DNA of 35,000 nt from Paenibacillus faecalis (GTDB lineage: Bacteria > Bacillota > Bacilli > Paenibacillales > Paenibacillaceae). Position 1 is the first letter of the stretch, and every line of letters begins with the position of its first letter. Location: the NCBI RefSeq assembly GCF_900289175.1, contig NZ_LT985747.1, positions 4,409,132-4,444,131 of the forward strand, written 5' to 3'. The position numbers were made by a program, and so were the translations under genes. This document shows, piece after piece, positions 24,496 through 32,898 of the stretch. The notes under the pieces are model-generated. The model had not been told where the DNA came from. It saw nothing but the letters and a program-made list of their open reading frames with translations, and ran no database searches.

Positions 24496-25788
24496 TTATT
24501 CTGATTTTTGTTCTTGCATCAGACGGATGCTGATCGCCTGCGCGTGACCCTCTAGTCCTTCCCGGCGAGCCAGCTCCATAATGGTCTCCCCGTCACGAAG
24601 CAACGCTTCCTTGCTGTAATAAATCAGGCTCGATTTTTTAAGAAAATCATCCAGATCGACCGGTGAAGCAAACCTCGCCGTCCCGTTCGTCGGAATGATA
24701 TGATTGGGGCCCGCAAAATAATCCCCCACCGGCTCCGAGCTGTACGGACCGAGGAAAATAGCGCCGGCATTCTCGATCTGACCTACAACAGTCATCGGCT
24801 CTTCCGTCATAATCTCAAGATGCTCCGGCGCAAGACGGTTAACCACTTCGATACCCTCCTTAAGGGTATCCGTCACAATGATTGCACCATAACTGTCCAC
24901 CGATGCGCGGGCAATATCACGTCTTGGCAGCAGTTCCAGCTGGCGCTTCACTTCCGCCGAGACGGCTTCTGCCAAAGGCTGCGACGGTGTTACAAGCACC
25001 GCCGACGCCATCTCATCATGCTCTGCCTGTGATAGCAGATCAGCCGCTATAAACGACGGCTGTGCCTTATCATCAGCCAGCACCACAATTTCACTAGGCC
25101 CTGCCAGGCTGTCGATATTCACTGCCCCGTACACTTCACGTTTAGCCAAAGCGACAAAAATATTGCCAGGACCGCAGATTTTATCCACCGGCGCAATACT
25201 GTCCGTTCCGTAGGCAAGCGCGGCTATGGCTTGAGCCCCGCCTATACGGTAAATCTCAGTCACACCTGCTTCAGCCGCCGCCACGAGAATATAAGGATCA
25301 ATTCCCTCTTGACCACGGGTCGCCGGTGGCGTAACCATAACGATTTCAGGCACTCCCGCGATCTGGGCCGGAATGACGTTCATAAGCACAGAAGAGGGGT
25401 AGGCCGCTTTTCCACCGGGAACGTATACGCCCACCCGCTTCAACGGTCGGATGATCTGTCCGAGAATACTTCCATCGGGCTGAAAATCCATCCAGGAGCT
25501 ACGCTTCTGCTTCACATGAAACGCCCGGATATTATCCGCTGCGGCTCGAATAGCGGTCACAAAGGAAGGCTCGACCTGGTTATATGCTGCTTTCAGCTCA
25601 CTCTCAAGTACACGTAGCTGATGGCTCTCAAGATTAACTTTGTCGAACTCCTTCGTATAACGAAGCAGCGCAGCATCTCCCTCCGTGCGTACCGCTTGAA
25701 CTACAGCTTTCACCGTTTCATTCTGCTCCGGCGTTCCATAATCGCTCTTTCGTTCCAGCTTAAAATCCTGTGCCGATACTATTTTCAT
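24496..25788 (-). CDS. hisD: Histidinol dehydrogenase
   Basis: 430 residues, full length. The family pattern GVYVPGGKAAYPSSVLMNVIPAQIAGVPEIVMVTPP, then GGAQAIAALAYGTDSIAPVDKICGPGN, VNIDSLAGPSEIVVLAD and the metal-binding AEHDEMASAVLVTPS are clear, as is NRLAPEHLEI later. It does the last two oxidations from histidinol to histidine using NAD. It lies 65 bases after hisG. Confidence 0.97.
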   Translation of the reverse strand: MKIVSAQDFKLERKSDYGTPEQNETVKAVVQAVRTEGDAALLRYTKEFDKVNLESHQLRVLESELKAAYNQVEPSFVTAIRAAADNIRAFHVKQKRSSWMDFQPDGSILGQIIRPLKRVGVYVPGGKAAYPSSVLMNVIPAQIAGVPEIVMVTPPATRGQEGIDPYILVAAAEAGVTEIYRIGGAQAIAALAYGTDSIAPVDKICGPGNIFVALAKREVYGAVNIDSLAGPSEIVVLADDKAQPSFIAADLLSQAEHDEMASAVLVTPSQPLAEAVSAEVKRQLELLPRRDIARASVDSYGAIIVTDTLKEGIEVVNRLAPEHLEIMTEEPMTVVGQIENAGAIFLGPYSSEPVGDYFAGPNHIIPTNGTARFASPVDLDDFLKKSSLIYYSKEALLRDGETIMELARREGLEGHAQAISIRLMQEQKSE

Positions 25789-25853
25789 TGTTGATTCCCC
25801 CTAACCTCTCCTCTTCGTGCGTTTCTAAATTCCGTTCATATCACTTCTTTGAT

Positions 25854-26492
25854 TTAGTTCGTCTTTTCAGCCAGTATCACTTGTTGCAGGCGATCGCACA
25901 GCTGCTGAATCTCAACATTCTTCATCCGATAGCTAACCCGATTCACAATTAAACGGCTTGTAATTTCAAATAGAGTCGTCATCTCAACAAGACCATTCTC
26001 CTTAATGGTCTGCCCGGTTTCCACCATGTCCACAATTCGATCAGCAAGACCAATAAGGGGCGCAAGCTCAATAGAGCCATTCAGCTTTACAACCTCTACC
26101 TGCTGTCCCTGCTCCCGGAAATACTGCGACGCTATATTAGGATACTTGGTTGCCACACGCTGCCGAATGCCTGGTGTCCAATCAGGAAGACCAATAACGG
26201 ACATCCGGCATCTAGCAATTTGAAGATCAAGCAGTTCGTATACATCCTTGTTTTCTTCCATCAGCACATCCTTACCTACAATGCCAATATCGGCTACACC
26301 ATATTCCACATAGGTTGGCACATCAACCGGCTTTGCCAAAATAAATTCCATTCCTGCTTCCGGCAAAGGAATGACCAGCTTACGTGTATCATCCACATCC
26401 ATAGGAATCGGCCACCCCGCTGAACGGAACAACGCAGATGCCTTTTTATAGATCCGTCCTTTTGGCATAGCTACTTTTAATATTTCCGCCAT
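25854..26492 (-). CDS. hisG: ATP phosphoribosyltransferase, short catalytic subunit
   Basis: About 212 residues, the short form that lacks the C-terminal regulatory domain and needs HisZ. VAMPKGRIYKKASALFRSAGWPI opens it, and FILAKPVDVPTYVEYGVADIGIVGKDVL and GSIELAPLIGLADRIVDMVETGQTIKENGLVEM (PRPP-binding) follow. It condenses ATP and PRPP, the committed step. The ATG at 26490-26492 is preferred, with AGGAGG 8 bases upstream; the GTG nine bases earlier lies in the ribosome site. 31 bases after hisZ. Confidence 0.96.
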   Translation of the reverse strand: MAEILKVAMPKGRIYKKASALFRSAGWPIPMDVDDTRKLVIPLPEAGMEFILAKPVDVPTYVEYGVADIGIVGKDVLMEENKDVYELLDLQIARCRMSVIGLPDWTPGIRQRVATKYPNIASQYFREQGQQVEVVKLNGSIELAPLIGLADRIVDMVETGQTIKENGLVEMTTLFEITSRLIVNRVSYRMKNVEIQQLCDRLQQVILAEKTN

Positions 26493-26523
26493 TTCACGCA
26501 CCTCCTTACAGCCTAAATCTAAT

Positions 26524-27702
26524 TTATGAAAATGTGATTATTTCCTCATACCCTTGATGAAGCAATCCTTGCTCAGCTGTTCGAACTTCACCTGTGCCTG
26601 TTAATAATGTGGTTATAACGATTTTCCCTTCACGGCGAAGAATAGCTGCCTTTGCAAGACCTTCTTTGCGACGATCAGAAGTATACTGAACCAGAATAGG
26701 CAGCGGGTTTTCTGATTCCTTAACTTGAACACCATCTAAAATGCGGTTCGTTTTGAGTGCAAAGCCTGTTGCAGGCACATCACGTCCAAATTGCTTCAGC
26801 AACTTATCGTAGCGTCCGCCGCTAGCTACAGGTGATCCGATTTCCGCAGCATATCCTTCCAAGGTCATACCGGTATAATAAGAAAAATCCCCAATCATCG
26901 TCAGATCGATCAATACATGCTCCGATACACCATATGCCTCAAGCACTTCCCATACCTTGCAAAGATGTTCAATGGAGGCACACGCTTTTGGATTGCCGCT
27001 CCAGCCTAGAGCCTGCTTGCATATTTCCCTTCCTCCGCGTAATCGAAGAATTCCTTCCAGCTTATTTGTTTGAACACCAGACAGCTGTAAGCCGGAAATC
27101 ATGTTCCGATAGCCAACATAGTCCCTGTTCAGCAGATCATGCTTCAAATTCTCCTGATCCTCTAAGCGATCAGGCAGCACTTCCTCCAACAGACCATTCA
27201 AAAATCCGACATGACCTAATGCGATTTTAAATCTTTCCACACCTGCCGCCTGCAATGATTCAATCGCCAGCGCTACAACTTCGGCATCGGCCTCAGGTGA
27301 ATCATCACCGACCAGCTCCACACCAGTCTGAAAAAATTCAGCCTCCCGGCCAGCCTCTTCTTCAATCGCGCGAAATACATTCGCATGATAAGAAAGGCGG
27401 ATCGGCAGCGGCTCTTCCTTCAGGAGCGAGGCCACTACACGGGCAATTGGGGCGGTTATATCCGAGCGAAGCACCATCGTCGTACCCCGATTGTTTAACA
27501 GCTTGAACAGCTTCTGATCAGATGTCGAGCTGGCGACACCTACTGTATCGTAATATTCGATCGTTGGCGTCATGATCTGCCGATATCCCCAGCGGTCCAT
27601 ACATGCAAGCACTTGCTGTTCAATCTGACGCAGCCTCGTTACTGCATGCGGCAGATAGTCCCGAACGCCAGCTGGTTTTTCAAAACCTTTTGGTTTAGAC
27701 AT
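26524..27702 (-). CDS. hisZ: ATP phosphoribosyltransferase regulatory subunit
   Basis: 392 residues, a histidyl-tRNA synthetase paralogue. KPAGVRDYLPHAVTRLRQIEQQVLACMDRWGYRQIMTPTIEYYDT (motif 1 area), LFKLLNNRGTTMVLRSDITAPIARVVAS, and later DFSYYTGMTLEGYAAEIGSPVASGGRYDKLLKQFG show the class II core. It lacks the tRNA-binding C-terminal domain of a real HisRS. It forms the octamer with short HisG and gives histidine feedback control. The ATG at 27700-27702 is chosen, with GAGGTG about 6 bases upstream. First gene of the his operon. Confidence 0.93.
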   Translation of the reverse strand: MSKPKGFEKPAGVRDYLPHAVTRLRQIEQQVLACMDRWGYRQIMTPTIEYYDTVGVASSTSDQKLFKLLNNRGTTMVLRSDITAPIARVVASLLKEEPLPIRLSYHANVFRAIEEEAGREAEFFQTGVELVGDDSPEADAEVVALAIESLQAAGVERFKIALGHVGFLNGLLEEVLPDRLEDQENLKHDLLNRDYVGYRNMISGLQLSGVQTNKLEGILRLRGGREICKQALGWSGNPKACASIEHLCKVWEVLEAYGVSEHVLIDLTMIGDFSYYTGMTLEGYAAEIGSPVASGGRYDKLLKQFGRDVPATGFALKTNRILDGVQVKESENPLPILVQYTSDRRKEGLAKAAILRREGKIVITTLLTGTGEVRTAEQGLLHQGYEEIITFS

Positions 27703-27729
27703 GACGTTGCACCTCAATCTGTTTTCTTT

Positions 27730-27831
27730 ATTATATTAAAGCGATAATATGCTACCAAATTAAAGAATATTGGCTATATTACCATAGATCATGCTTTATC
27801 GTCAATTGATATGTAACCACTTCTTACATAT
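27730..27831 (-). promoter_or_regulatory. Promoter region and inverted repeat of the his operon
   Basis: Two minus-strand promoters can be read. The distal one has TTGACG (27800-27805) and TAATAT (27776-27781), 18-base spacing. The proximal one has TTGGTA (27753-27758) and TATAAT (27730-27735), 17-base spacing, with a leader of about 20 bases. Just upstream of the distal -35 is the dyad ATATGTAA (27809-27816) / TTACATAT (27824-27831) with a 7-base spacer. No T-box signature is present. Confidence 0.55.
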
Positions 27832-27881
27832 ATTACTCTCTTGTGCCGCTTTATCCTCTTGCATTGAAAAGAAAATAAACC

Positions 27882-27907
27882 AAAAAACCGCCTTATGACC
27901 AAGGCGG
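27882..27907 (-). terminator. Terminator of the hprK-lgt-ppaX-acetyltransferase operon
   Basis: CCGCCTT pairs with AAGGCGG around a 6-base loop, followed by TTTTTT on the minus strand. It separates this operon from the his promoter. The stretch 27703-28015 holds only this terminator and the his promoter region. Confidence 0.93.
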
Positions 27908-28015
27908 CTTCAAGCTGGCATGTAGCCAGATTTATTAAAATTACAATTCAACGAACTTCTTATGTCTCTTGCCATCATGTTCTGCCTAGATATGTTAAAA
28001 ACCTCAGACAGAATA

Positions 28016-28522
28016 TCAAGTTGACTCCTCTTCCGGCGTCACCCGACTAAGTTCACGCAGCGGATTACCCCCTACAAAAGATCCCGGGGCCACGTCCCTA
28101 TGTACGACAGCACCAGCTGCAACGACTGCGCCATCACCGATTGTAACACCAGGCAAAATGGTTGTATTCGCGCCGATAAGGACATTTTCGCCGATAACCA
28201 CTTCCCCCAGACGGTATTCTTTAATGAGGTACTCATGAGCGAGGATGGTGGTATTATACCCAATGACGGAATTTTCACCAACGGTTATTTTTTCCGGAAA
28301 AAACACATCGACCATAACCATTAGCCCAAAAGCAGTGTGCCTGCCGACTTTCATCCCAAGCATGTTCCGGTAGATCCAGTTCTTCATCGGGAGAACAGGA
28401 CAATAGCGGGCCAATTGAATGAAAATAAAGTTTTTGATTCCCTTGAACGGACTTACGGTTCGGTAAATATGCCAAAGCGAATTATGTCCTTCCACTGGGT
28501 AGCGAGTTACTTTTCTAGCCAT
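28016..28522 (-). CDS. Hexapeptide-repeat acetyltransferase, YvoF type
   Basis: 168 residues. A mainly helical N-terminus (SLWHIYRTVSPFKGIKNFIFIQLARYCP) is followed by left-handed beta-helix repeats (FFPEKITVGENSVIGYNTTILAHEYL, VVIGENVLIGANTTILPGVTIGDGAVVAAGAVVHRDVAPGSFVGGNP). H96 in LAHEY is a likely catalytic His. In Bacillus the same position between ppaX and hisZ is held by yvoF. The acceptor is unknown. It starts one base after the ppaX stop, with AGGTGAG right before the ATG. Confidence 0.85.
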   Translation of the reverse strand: MARKVTRYPVEGHNSLWHIYRTVSPFKGIKNFIFIQLARYCPVLPMKNWIYRNMLGMKVGRHTAFGLMVMVDVFFPEKITVGENSVIGYNTTILAHEYLIKEYRLGEVVIGENVLIGANTTILPGVTIGDGAVVAAGAVVHRDVAPGSFVGGNPLRELSRVTPEEEST

Positions 28523-28523
28523 C

Positions 28524-29183
28524 TCACCTTGGCTCCTGTTCTTGTTTATCTCCTACGATTGTATATAAGTCCCGCATATCTTTCAGAATATAGTCTGCAC
28601 CATGCTCCCTCAGCACCTGCTCCCCTTTCAGCGACCAAGCCACACCGGCAGCTTGTACACCAGCAGCCTTGGCGGACTGAAGATCCACTGCACTGTCACC
28701 TACCATCAGGGTCGTCTCTGGATTACAGCCAAGATCTTTAACGGCCTTCAATACCGGTTCCGGATGCGGTTTAGGATTCTCAACATCATTCACTGTAACC
28801 ACAACCGACATATATTGTTCCAAATTGAATTTTTTAAGTGTCATCAATGTAGATGGACGAATTTTTGTCGTAACAATCCCCATGGAAACTCCTTGTTCAT
28901 GCAACCATTTAACTACTTCCTGTACATGTGGAAACGGAGTGACCATCTCGTCATGATGCTGCTCATTGTATGAACGATAAAGAGTAACCAGCCGGCTCAC
29001 ATCATCAAGTCCGGAAAAAGTCTGAAGCTGGTACTCCAACGTTGTGCCCATATGCGGTATAATGCTTTCCCTCGTCAAAGGGCCTCTCGGGCCCTTTTCT
29101 ATAACATGCATAAACGAGGATATAATCAATTCATTCGTATCTATAATAGTACCATCCAAATCAAACAGTACTGTTTCTATCAT
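28524..29183 (-). CDS. ppaX: Pyrophosphatase PpaX, HAD family
   Basis: 219 residues. HAD motif I is FDLDGTIIDTNELI (D8 and D10), motif II is in MGIVTTKIRPSTL, motif III Lys in NDVENPKPHPEP, and motif IV MVGDSAVDLQSAKAAG. In B. subtilis PpaX hydrolyses the pyrophosphate released when HprK dephosphorylates P-Ser-HPr by phosphorolysis, so linkage to hprK makes sense. It follows lgt by 7 bases. Confidence 0.93.
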   Translation of the reverse strand: MIETVLFDLDGTIIDTNELIISSFMHVIEKGPRGPLTRESIIPHMGTTLEYQLQTFSGLDDVSRLVTLYRSYNEQHHDEMVTPFPHVQEVVKWLHEQGVSMGIVTTKIRPSTLMTLKKFNLEQYMSVVVTVNDVENPKPHPEPVLKAVKDLGCNPETTLMVGDSAVDLQSAKAAGVQAAGVAWSLKGEQVLREHGADYILKDMRDLYTIVGDKQEQEPR

Positions 29184-29190
29184 GTTGTCC

Positions 29191-30309
29191 TTACCCCTTT
29201 ATATCTTTCTCCTCTTTGGAACGCTGGCTCACTTCCTGGGAGGAATCATCCGATCCTTCGTTATTCGCCGAATCCGATACATTCTTGTCTTGTTTGGACA
29301 ACGGATTAGGCACTGATGTTTGGGTTGATTTCGATTGGCTAGCCTGCTGCTCCTTACGGTTCAGGGCAGCTTCTGGAGTTGGAGCTGCTCCCGGTTTCGT
29401 GCAGACGATCGGGTCGAGATATCGCTCATTTGCTCTTCCAGTAACCCGCCGAACGATAATCAGAATAATACCCGCAACAACAATAATAACTGACAACAGC
29501 TGCGATATTCGAATATTTCCATATGCCGGGTCCAAATAACCCTGCTCAAAGCCCATCCAAGTCATTGGACTCCACAGGGCGTTGATGAAGGATTCAATAA
29601 CCGTGGATCCTTGATATGCCAAACTGTCTGTACGAAGCGCTTCGATAAAAAACCGTCCGATGGAATACCAGATGAAATATCCGATAAACAGCTCGCCAAC
29701 ACGCAGGAACTTTTGTCTGCGAAGTACAAGCAGGAGAATGACCCCCAACAAATTCCACATGGATTCATACAGGAAGGTCGGGTGATGAAATACCCCTTCG
29801 ATATTCATTTGATTGACGATAAAATCTGGTAAGTGAAGCGTATTCCGAAGAAATGACTCCTCAACCGGGCCGCCGTAAGCTTCCTGGTTCACAAAGTTAC
29901 CCCAGCGTCCAATCATTTGACCTACCAAAAGCGAGGGTGCGCATAAATCAGCAATTCTCCAAAATTTGTATCCTTTATAACGAACATATATAACAGCACA
30001 TATAATAGCACCTATCAGAGCGCCATAAATGGCGATGCCGCCGTTCCATATTTTAAATATATCAAGCAAATTATCTTTAAAATCATCCCATTTAAAGGCC
30101 ACGTAGTAAAGTCTCGCACCAATAATCGCTGAAGGCAACCCAAGTAACAGCAAATCCATGAAAAATTCCTGAGGTATGCCAAAGCGTTTTCCTTCACGTA
30201 TCACTAACAGCAGCCCTGCCAAAGCGCCCAGGCCCAAAATAATTCCGTACCAATGGACATTCAGCCATCCGATGCTAAAAGCAATCGGATCGATCAGCAA
30301 TGTTGACAT
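29191..30309 (-). CDS. lgt: Prolipoprotein diacylglyceryl transferase with a long hydrophilic tail
   Basis: 372 residues. It attaches diacylglycerol to the lipobox Cys of prolipoproteins. Several membrane segments cover residues about 10-290. The Lgt signature is MIGRWGNFVNQEAYGG, and HPTFLYESMWNLLGV and GELFIGYFIWYSIGRFFIEALRTDSL also match. The family is usually under about 300 residues; here about 80 extra residues follow the last membrane segment, rich in Ser, Lys, Asn and Gln. Downstream of hprK by 11 bases. The binding lipoprotein at 8202 is a typical substrate. Confidence 0.95.
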   Translation of the reverse strand: MSTLLIDPIAFSIGWLNVHWYGIILGLGALAGLLLVIREGKRFGIPQEFFMDLLLLGLPSAIIGARLYYVAFKWDDFKDNLLDIFKIWNGGIAIYGALIGAIICAVIYVRYKGYKFWRIADLCAPSLLVGQMIGRWGNFVNQEAYGGPVEESFLRNTLHLPDFIVNQMNIEGVFHHPTFLYESMWNLLGVILLLVLRRQKFLRVGELFIGYFIWYSIGRFFIEALRTDSLAYQGSTVIESFINALWSPMTWMGFEQGYLDPAYGNIRISQLLSVIIVVAGIILIIVRRVTGRANERYLDPIVCTKPGAAPTPEAALNRKEQQASQSKSTQTSVPNPLSKQDKNVSDSANNEGSDDSSQEVSQRSKEEKDIKG

Positions 30310-30320
30310 CGAATTTCCCC

Positions 30321-31259
30321 CTAGTCTAAATCATCTATATCTTCGGCAATCGTTGCCGTCAGTTTATTCGTAAACTGAAGCGCTGCATTCAGCCCCATCT
30401 TTTTCAATCGGTAGTTCATTGCAGCTACCTCGATGATCACAGCTAGGTTTCGCCCTGGACGAACAGGAATCGTAACAAGCGGCACATCCGTGTCAATAAT
30501 ACGTGTTGTATCCTCATCCAGTCCCAGTCGGTCGTACTGTTTGTCCTGCTGCCAAGCTTCAAGACGAACCACGAGCGTGATCCGCTTGTTATTCCGAACT
30601 GCACCTGCTCCAAACAGCGTCATCACGTTAATAATGCCAACTCCGCGAATTTCCAGCAAATGGCGGATTAATTCCGGTGCCGAACCATGCAGCTGAAAAT
30701 CGGATGTTTGACGAATTTCTACCGCATCATCTGCAACCAGTCGGTGTCCCCTTTTCACAAGCTCTAGAGCAGTTTCACTTTTACCGATACCGCTTGAACC
30801 CGTAATAAGCATCCCTACACCATAAACATCGCAAAGCACACCGTGGATCGTTGTCGTCGGGGCCAGCTTACGCTCCAAAAAGCTGGTGAAACGGCTTGTC
30901 AAAATCGTTGTTGCCATACTGCTTCTCAATACAGGGAGATCTTTTTCATTGCTGACTTCCACCAGCTCTTCAGGAACCTCCAGCGAACGCGTAACGACAA
31001 TACAAGGGGTGTCGTCCGTACAAAGTCTACGCATTCGGTCCCTGCGTTCTTCCGGATTGAGCATTGCAAAAAATGCCAATTCCGTCCTACCCAGCAGCTG
31101 AACCCGTTCACGTGGGTGATATTCAAAATATCCCGCCATCTCCAAACCTGGACGGTTAAGATCATCCGTTGTAATTTGACGCTTTAAGCCAGCTTCGCCG
31201 GAGATGACCTCTAACTGAAACTGTTGAACCAGTTCAGACACTTTTACTTTTTTGGCCAT
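30321..31259 (-). CDS. hprK: HPr kinase/phosphorylase
   Basis: 312 residues. It phosphorylates Ser46 of HPr and Crh, and also reverses it, setting CcpA-dependent catabolite repression. The P-loop is GSSGIGKS (154-161). VADDAVEIR holds D177/D178, the signature is EIRGVGIINVMTLFGAGAV (about 204-222), and it ends with AAMNYRLKKMGLNAALQF. AGAGG precedes the ATG. First gene of the hprK-lgt-ppaX-acetyltransferase operon. Confidence 0.97.
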   Translation of the reverse strand: MAKKVKVSELVQQFQLEVISGEAGLKRQITTDDLNRPGLEMAGYFEYHPRERVQLLGRTELAFFAMLNPEERRDRMRRLCTDDTPCIVVTRSLEVPEELVEVSNEKDLPVLRSSMATTILTSRFTSFLERKLAPTTTIHGVLCDVYGVGMLITGSSGIGKSETALELVKRGHRLVADDAVEIRQTSDFQLHGSAPELIRHLLEIRGVGIINVMTLFGAGAVRNNKRITLVVRLEAWQQDKQYDRLGLDEDTTRIIDTDVPLVTIPVRPGRNLAVIIEVAAMNYRLKKMGLNAALQFTNKLTATIAEDIDDLD

Positions 31260-31390
31260 GGTTTAACCTCTCTTCATCCGTTGTTGAAAAATATAACGCG
31301 CCCCAGACAGCTGGACCGCTCACAAATGTAATCATCAAATTTACCCTTCATCCTATCTCAATCCAGATAAAATTGAAATCCAGTAAAACG

Positions 31391-31420
31391 AGTATATGAC
31401 TAATGAAATGAAATATTCAA
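31391..31420 (-). promoter_or_regulatory. Promoter candidate of hprK
   Basis: On the minus strand TTGAAT (31415-31420) and TATACT (31391-31396) with 18-base spacing. It would give a leader of about 125 bases. The gap 31260-31618 contains nothing else that I can support. Confidence 0.45.
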
Positions 31421-31618
31421 TTGCCTGTTTAGAATAACAACTATGTATACCTTACTTCCTGATATCTTATAGGAAATCAGCTTTAATTGCAATGTTTCCA
31501 ATTACTCCCACGGCCACACAAATTACCAAATATATGTCCATCCATCTCCAATAATAAGTAGACTACAATTCATATGCTTCAAGCAAGATGCGAATCGAAA
31601 GATACATTCCCATAGACT

Positions 31619-31643
31619 AAAAAAACCGCCCCACAGGGCGGTT
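31619..31643 (-). terminator. Terminator of msmX
   Basis: AACCGCCC pairs with GGGCGGTT around CACA, followed by a T tract on the minus strand. It lies 28 bases after the msmX stop. Confidence 0.93.
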
Positions 31644-31670
31644 TTGTATAGAAAGCCGACTGTCGGAGAA

Positions 31671-32795
31671 TTATTCTCCAACCAAAACGTTCAGTTCGGA
31701 CTCAATATCAAAAATATGAACTTTGTTCATGTCGATTGCCAGTTTAACGTTATCGCCTTCACGAGTAGTGGAACGTCCGTCTACGCGGCCGATAACCGTA
31801 TCTTTGCCCAGACCGCTAAGGTACAGGAGCATTTCGTGACCCAGGTTCTCCGTAACGTCAACTTTTGCAGTAAAGATTGTATTCGGAGAAGCTTCCAGGA
31901 ATACTGGCTCTTCATGAATATCTTCTGGACGAACACCCATAATTACTTCTTTACCGATCATGGATTTGTTCTTCAGAATCTGTGCTTTACCTCCAGGAAC
32001 TTGTACGTTCAAGCCTTCAGATGCAAAGTATACATCACCGTTTTGTTCAGACAATTTACCGTTAATGAAGTTCATTGTCGGGGAACCGATAAAGCCTGCA
32101 ACAAACAAGTTGCTTGGATTATTGTACAACTCTTCCGGAGAAGCTGCTTGCTGGATGATACCATCCTGCATAACGACGATACGATCACCCATCGTCATAG
32201 CTTCCGTTTGGTCGTGTGTTACGTAGATACAAGTGGTTTCAAGACGCTTAACCAGTTTAGTAATTTCAGCACGCATCTGACCACGCAATTTAGCATCCAA
32301 GTTGGAAAGAGGCTCATCCATCAAGAAGACTTGCGGATCACGGACAATCGCACGGCCCAAGGCAACACGCTGACGCTGACCACCAGAGAGAGCTTTCGGC
32401 TTACGATCCAGCAAATGCTCAATATCCAAAATTCTTGCTGCTTCACGTACACGCTTATCGATTTCGTCCTTCTTAACTTTACGAAGCTTCAAACCAAAAG
32501 CCATGTTCTGATATACGTTCATATGCGGATACAAAGCGTAGGATTGGAAAACCATCGCAATGTCACGATCTTTAGGAGCTACATCGTTAACTACACGGTC
32601 ACCAATGTAGAGTTTACCTTCAGTGATTTCTTCGAGACCAGCGATCATCCGCAATGTTGTGGATTTACCACAACCGGAAGGTCCAACCAATACCAAAAAC
32701 TCTTTATCTTTAATATCAAGGTTTACATCGACTACTGTTGGCTTGTCGGCACCTGGATACTTCTTGTAAATATGCTCTAAACGTACGCCCGCCAT
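31671..32795 (-). CDS. msmX: Sugar ABC transporter ATPase, MsmX/UgpC type
   Basis: 374 residues. Walker A is GPSGCGKST (38-46), the signature LSGGQ at 136-140, Walker B VFLMDEP (156-162), and the switch His is in YVTHDQ. A C-terminal OB/TOBE domain (from about 240) contains MGVRPEDIHEE, typical of the MalK/UgpC/MsmX group. In B. subtilis MsmX energises several sugar importers whose operons lack an ATPase. The sugar operon at 8202-11459 here lacks one too. The ATG at 32793-32795 has GAGGGGG 8 bases upstream. Transcribed alone, directly after a PucR-type regulator gene. Confidence 0.88.
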   Translation of the reverse strand: MAGVRLEHIYKKYPGADKPTVVDVNLDIKDKEFLVLVGPSGCGKSTTLRMIAGLEEITEGKLYIGDRVVNDVAPKDRDIAMVFQSYALYPHMNVYQNMAFGLKLRKVKKDEIDKRVREAARILDIEHLLDRKPKALSGGQRQRVALGRAIVRDPQVFLMDEPLSNLDAKLRGQMRAEITKLVKRLETTCIYVTHDQTEAMTMGDRIVVMQDGIIQQAASPEELYNNPSNLFVAGFIGSPTMNFINGKLSEQNGDVYFASEGLNVQVPGGKAQILKNKSMIGKEVIMGVRPEDIHEEPVFLEASPNTIFTAKVDVTENLGHEMLLYLSGLGKDTVIGRVDGRSTTREGDNVKLAIDMNKVHIFDIESELNVLVGE

Positions 32796-32822
32796 GCTTA
32801 TTGCCCCCTCATAATAAGTGTT

Positions 32823-32877
32823 TGAAATCGAATACAATTACTGTCTTTATATTACCCCATAGGCATCTGACTGGCTA
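32823..32877 (-). promoter_or_regulatory. msmX promoter with a candidate cre site
   Basis: On the minus strand TAGCCA (32872-32877) and TAATAT (32849-32854) are spaced 17 bases. Just after the predicted start lies TGAAATCGAATACA (plus strand, 32823-32836), one mismatch from TGWNANCGNTNWCA. CcpA bound there would block transcription in glucose. Confidence 0.45.
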
Positions 32878-32898
32878 TACACAAACTGCACAAAAAAC

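Noticed and set aside
27718..27881. T-box riboswitch before hisZ
   Set aside because: The conserved GGTGGnACCGCG-type element and a following terminator are absent; the only terminator nearby belongs to the upstream operon.
31644..32780. 378-codon open frame opposite msmX
   Set aside because: It is a shadow of a clear ABC ATPase gene and has no family motif.
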